Below, one piece after another: positions 13,897 through 16,583 of a stretch of DNA of 16,583 bases (positions are counted from its first letter, which is position 1; the number at the start of each line of letters is the position of its first letter). The stretch is from Syntrophaceae bacterium. Its GTDB lineage: Bacteria > Desulfobacterota > Syntrophia > Syntrophales > UBA5619. The stretch lies in the NCBI GenBank assembly GCA_919902745.1, contig CAKKRN010000303.1, forward strand, positions 1 through 16,583, given 5' to 3'. The notes under the pieces are model-generated. The model searched no databases. It worked only from the letters and a program-made list of their open reading frames with translations, and was not told the DNA's origin. The position numbers and the translations under genes were made by a program.

Positions 13897-15987
13897 TTAA
13901 AACCTGTATTCTTTTCTGAGGTCGAACTCCGCTTGCTTTCCTTTGTTCCATTGCTTGACCGGCCTGAGATATCCCACCACACGGGAGTAGATCTCGCAGG
14001 CCTCTTCACAGGTCGGACAGGTCGCTACCTCCCCGTTCAGATAACCGTGCGATGGGCAGATGCTGAAGGTGGGGGTAAAGGTCAGGTAGGGGAGATGATA
14101 ATGGGTGCAGATCTTCTTGATCAGGGTCTTCACGGCCCGGGGATCGGAAATCCGCTCACCGGCAAAGGTGTGGAAAACCGTCCCGCCGGTGTACTTGGAC
14201 TGGATCTCGTCCTGCAGATCGAGGGCCTCAAAGACATCATCGGTAAAGTTGACGGGAAGTTGCGTGGAATTCGTATAGAAGGGTTCCGCCTGTCTCGTCC
14301 GGCAATTTTCCTCATTGGCGCAGAGGATCTCCGGATATTTCTTCTTATCGATCCTGGCAAGACGATAGGAGGTCCCCTCCGCCGGCGTTGATTCCAGATT
14401 GTAATTGTTTCCCGTCTCCTTCTGGAAGAGGACCAGATGGTTGCGCATGAAATCGAGGACCTTTTTCGCAAACCGCTGCCCTTCCGGGGTCGTGATGTCC
14501 TGACCGAGGAGGTTGAGGCAGGCCTCATTCATCCCCACAAGGCCGATGGTGGAAAAATGGTTCTTCCAGTATTCGCTGAACCGCTGCTTGACATTCCGGA
14601 GGTAGTGTTTCGTATAGGGATAGAGGTTCCCGTCGGTGAATTTCTCCAGCACCTTTCTCTTGACTTCAAGGCTCTCTTTGGCCGTGGCCATCAATTTCTC
14701 AAGCCGCCCCATGAACGCCTCTTCCGTATCGGAGAGATAACCGATTCGGGGCATATTGATGGTAATCACCCCGATGGAACCCGTCAAGGGATTCGAACCG
14801 AACAGCCCCCCTCCCCGTTTGTGCAGTTCCCGATTGTCGATCCGCAGCCGGCAGCACATGCTTCTGGCGTCTTCCGGATCCATGTCCGAATTGATGAAAT
14901 TGGAAAAATAGGGCACGCCATATTTTGCGGTCATTTCCCAGAGGCCTTCGAATTTCGGGTCATCCCAGTTGAAATTCTTTGTGATGCTGTAGGTGGGGAT
15001 CGGAAAGGTAAAAACGCGCCCCTTTGCATCGCCGTCGGCCATCACCTGGAGAAAGGCCTTGTTGAAAAGGTTCATCTCCTCCTGAAATTCCGCATAGGTC
15101 TCCTTCTGAGGTTCGCCACCGACAATGACGTTCTTGTCGGCATAGTAGCGGGGCGCCGTGATATCCAGCGTAACATTGGTAAAGGGCGTCTGGAAACCCA
15201 CCCGGGTTGGGACATTGATGTTGAAGATGAATTCCTGGAGCGCCTGCTGGATCTCCTGATAGCTCAGCTTGTCGTAACGGATAAAGGGGGCGAGCAGCGT
15301 GTCGAAATTGGAAAAGGCCTGCGCCCCGGCCGCCTCTCCCTGAAGGGTGTAGAAGAAATTGACCACCTGGCCCAGCGCGCTGCGGAGATGCTTGGCCGGT
15401 TTGCTCTCCACCTTGCCGGAGACGCCGCGGAATCCCTCCATCAGAAGATCGAACAGATCCCAGCCCACGCAGTAGACCGAAAGCAGGCTGAGGTCATGGA
15501 TATGGAAGTCTCCCTCCGTATGCGCCCGACGGATCTCCGGAGAATAGATCTCGTTGAGCCAGTAGACCTTGCTGACCTCGGAGGAGATGTAATTGTTCAA
15601 CCCCTGGAGGGAATAGTCCATATTGCTGTTTTCGTGAATCTTCCAATCCATCTTTTTGAGATACTGATCGACAAGATCCACCTCCATCTTGTTGGTGATT
15701 TCCCGGAGACGGGCATGCTGCTCGCGATAGATGATGTAGGCCTTCGCCGTCTTTCGATACGAGGACGAGAGGAGAACCTCCTCCACGATGTCCTGAATTT
15801 CCTCAACCGTCGTGATCCGGCTGTCGAAGATCTTTTCCGCCAGATTCAGAACGCGGATGGTCAGTGTTTTTGCGACAGCATGATCAAATTCACCGCTTGC
15901 CGCGCCGGCCTTGGCGATGGCGTTGGTGATCTTCTCCGCGTTGAACTTCAGCAGGCGGCCGTCCCTCTTCTTGATTTTTGCGTGCAT
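13897..15987 (-). CDS. nrdD: Anaerobic (class III) ribonucleoside-triphosphate reductase
   Basis: This oxygen-sensitive glycyl-radical enzyme reduces NTPs to dNTPs in the cytoplasm. The 696 residues start with an ATP-cone allosteric domain (about 3-92: KIKKRDGRLLKFNAEKITNAI). The catalytic barrel includes SMCCRLRIDNRELHKRGGGLFG and TIGLVGMNEACLNLLG. The zinc site near the C-terminus is C644-PS-H647 plus C657-PT-C660. The radical glycine is Gly672 in SRVVGYLRPVKQWNKG, 24 residues before the end. All catalytic features are intact. ATG 15987 follows GGAAGAGGAGCT. Tandem NrdR-like boxes overlie its promoter, and nrdG follows directly. Its presence implies at least facultative anaerobic growth. 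Confidence 0.96.
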   Translation of the reverse strand: MHAKIKKRDGRLLKFNAEKITNAIAKAGAASGEFDHAVAKTLTIRVLNLAEKIFDSRITTVEEIQDIVEEVLLSSSYRKTAKAYIIYREQHARLREITNKMEVDLVDQYLKKMDWKIHENSNMDYSLQGLNNYISSEVSKVYWLNEIYSPEIRRAHTEGDFHIHDLSLLSVYCVGWDLFDLLMEGFRGVSGKVESKPAKHLRSALGQVVNFFYTLQGEAAGAQAFSNFDTLLAPFIRYDKLSYQEIQQALQEFIFNINVPTRVGFQTPFTNVTLDITAPRYYADKNVIVGGEPQKETYAEFQEEMNLFNKAFLQVMADGDAKGRVFTFPIPTYSITKNFNWDDPKFEGLWEMTAKYGVPYFSNFINSDMDPEDARSMCCRLRIDNRELHKRGGGLFGSNPLTGSIGVITINMPRIGYLSDTEEAFMGRLEKLMATAKESLEVKRKVLEKFTDGNLYPYTKHYLRNVKQRFSEYWKNHFSTIGLVGMNEACLNLLGQDITTPEGQRFAKKVLDFMRNHLVLFQKETGNNYNLESTPAEGTSYRLARIDKKKYPEILCANEENCRTRQAEPFYTNSTQLPVNFTDDVFEALDLQDEIQSKYTGGTVFHTFAGERISDPRAVKTLIKKICTHYHLPYLTFTPTFSICPSHGYLNGEVATCPTCEEACEIYSRVVGYLRPVKQWNKGKQAEFDLRKEYRF

Positions 15988-16040
15988 GGAGAGCTCCTCT
16001 TCCTTATGATGATTTCATATAACCGCAAACCTGTTCATAA

Positions 16041-16056
16041 CCGCAACATATTGGGG
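16041..16056. promoter_or_regulatory. NrdR box, proximal copy, upstream of nrdD
   Basis: CCGCAACATATTGGGG matches the known NrdR consensus aCaCwAtATaTwGtgt at 11 of 16 positions, with nine of the ten core positions (4-13) kept. It lies just downstream of the predicted nrdD transcription start. NrdR is the ATP/dATP-sensing zinc-finger repressor of ribonucleotide reductase genes. Confidence 0.6.
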
Positions 16057-16065
16057 TCGGGTTTT

Positions 16066-16094
16066 GTAATACTACTATATATTGATATGGTCAA
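16066..16094 (-). promoter_or_regulatory. nrdD: Sigma-70 promoter of nrdDG
   Basis: On the minus strand TTGACC (5/6, 16094-16089), a 17-bp spacer and TATTAC (4/6, 16071-16066). The predicted start is near 16059, giving a leader of about 72 bases. The spacer is almost exactly filled by the distal NrdR-like box. Confidence 0.6.
16072..16087. promoter_or_regulatory. NrdR box, distal copy, inside the nrdD promoter spacer
   Basis: CTACTATATATTGATA matches the NrdR consensus at 11 of 16 positions, and the whole central CwAtATaTwG core is kept. It begins 31 bp from the start of the proximal box, with 15 bp between them. That is the roughly three-turn spacing typical of paired NrdR boxes. Confidence 0.65.
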
Positions 16095-16143
16095 GCGGAA
16101 ATTTCAAAAAAAATGATATGGCTTTTTTACAGAACCGTGGGAC

Positions 16144-16172
16144 TTGCCTTTCGAAGATCGGAATTGTATATT
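16144..16172 (+). promoter_or_regulatory. Sigma-70 promoter of the methyltransferase gene
   Basis: TTGCCT (4/6) at 16144-16149, a 17-bp spacer and TATATT (5/6) at 16167-16172. The leader to the ATG at 16221 would be about 42 bases. It diverges from the nrdD promoter. Confidence 0.55.
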
Positions 16173-16220
16173 CATCAAACGCTGCGGAAATCCATCCACC
16201 AGAAAGAAAGGCCAAGAGCA

Positions 16221-16583
16221 ATGGATGTCGATGAATTAAAGAGAATGCATTTCAAGGGCTTCATGGCCGAGGAGGAGGCCGTTCGTCTGTATGAACTGGC
16301 AAGGGAGGCTTCCGTCCGCGGCCCCTGCCTGGAGATCGGCAGTTATTGCGGCCGTTCGGCCGCCTATCTGGGGATGGGATGCAAAGAGAAAGGGGGAATC
16401 CTCTTTTCGCTCGACCATCATGAGGGTTCCGAGGAGCAGCAGCCCGGGCAGGAGTACTTCGACCCGGAGCTCCTGGATCCGGCTACGGGGCGAATAGATA
16501 CCTTCCCCGCCTTCCGAAAAACGATCCGTAATCTTTCCCTTGAGGATACGGTCGTTCCGCTCGTCTCCCGTTCCGCGGTCGTC
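16221..16583 (+). CDS. Class I SAM-dependent methyltransferase (partial, 3' end off the right edge)
   Basis: The first 121 codons are open to the right edge. A helical N-terminus (MDVDELKRMHFKGFMAEEEA) leads into CLEIGSYCGRSAAYLG at about residues 37-52. This is the glycine-rich motif I that binds S-adenosylmethionine in Rossmann-fold methyltransferases, in the form seen in the Methyltransf_24 group. LFSLDHHEGSEEQQPGQEYF follows, with Asp-His-His after the second strand as expected for the ribose-binding acidic position. The substrate cannot be told. The ATG at 16221 has only a weak purine-rich site upstream. Confidence 0.78.
   Translation, partial: MDVDELKRMHFKGFMAEEEAVRLYELAREASVRGPCLEIGSYCGRSAAYLGMGCKEKGGILFSLDHHEGSEEQQPGQEYFDPELLDPATGRIDTFPAFRKTIRNLSLEDTVVPLVSRSAVV

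Noticed and set aside
13893..14009. Upstream extension of nrdG to 14009
   Set aside because: It overlaps the 3' end of nrdD, and the added residues are basic, low-complexity and not part of the activase family.
16082..16094. FNR-like site TTGATATGGTCAA near the nrdD promoter
   Set aside because: The half-sites are TTGAT and GTCAA with a 3-base gap. FNR needs TTGAT-N4-ATCAA. The sequence is explained by the -35 box and NrdR box.
14437..16116. Long plus-strand open frame (about 559 codons) opposite nrdD
   Set aside because: It is antisense to an intact nrdD with all catalytic motifs. High GC at third positions leaves the opposite strand open. No recognisable protein family and no ribosome binding site.

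Overview
The window looks like chromosomal DNA of an anaerobic member of the Deltaproteobacteria (Desulfobacterota), probably near Syntrophales. This is an inference from gene content: oxygen-independent ribonucleotide reductase, a cmk-rpsA-sppA block, DUF2889, AzlCD, a bacterial-type ferredoxin:thioredoxin reductase and an HD-GYP protein. No rRNA, tRNA, CRISPR array, IS element or prophage was seen. Most genes are ordinary core genes. The unusual one is a probable selenoprotein near the left end.

Layout. (1) 1-869, minus: class II fructose-bisphosphate aldolase, its 3' end beyond the left edge. (2) 1137-4378, plus: a tight operon of a glutaredoxin-like protein, a ferredoxin:thioredoxin reductase catalytic subunit (FTR), a YwrD-type gamma-glutamyltranspeptidase-like protein and the AzlC/AzlD amino-acid exporter pair. 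In the FTR gene an in-frame TGA sits exactly where the second redox-active cysteine belongs. The 29 codons after it encode the conserved FTR C-terminus, and a SECIS-like hairpin follows the TGA. The best reading is a selenocysteine FTR of 110 residues. (3) 4516-4800, plus: a small cysteine-rich protein consisting of sigma-70 region 4, with its own good promoter. (4) 9757 down to 4821, minus: DUF2889, cytidylate kinase, ribosomal protein S1, SppA peptidase and an atypical crotonase-fold protein, with a second promoter before rpsA and a REP-like perfect hairpin before the crotonase gene. (5) 9962-11356, plus: an exported BepA-like M48 metalloprotease with TPRs. (6) 13123 down to 11465, minus: a GAF plus HD-GYP signalling protein. 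(7) 15987 down to 13203, minus: anaerobic ribonucleotide reductase nrdD and its radical-SAM activase nrdG. Two NrdR-box-like sites, 31 bp apart start to start, overlie the nrdD promoter. (8) 16221 to the right edge, plus: 5' part of a class I SAM-dependent methyltransferase gene.

How the genes work together. The glutaredoxin-like protein and FTR probably form a ferredoxin-driven dithiol relay: FTR reduces the CGHC protein, which passes electrons to unknown targets. The gamma-glutamyl enzyme and exporter share the operon, which may hint at thiol or amino-acid homeostasis. NrdD/NrdG make dNTPs without oxygen and appear to be under NrdR control. The cmk-rpsA-sppA cluster is housekeeping. All gaps between genes are shorter than 300 bases. 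They hold the promoters and hairpin listed below.
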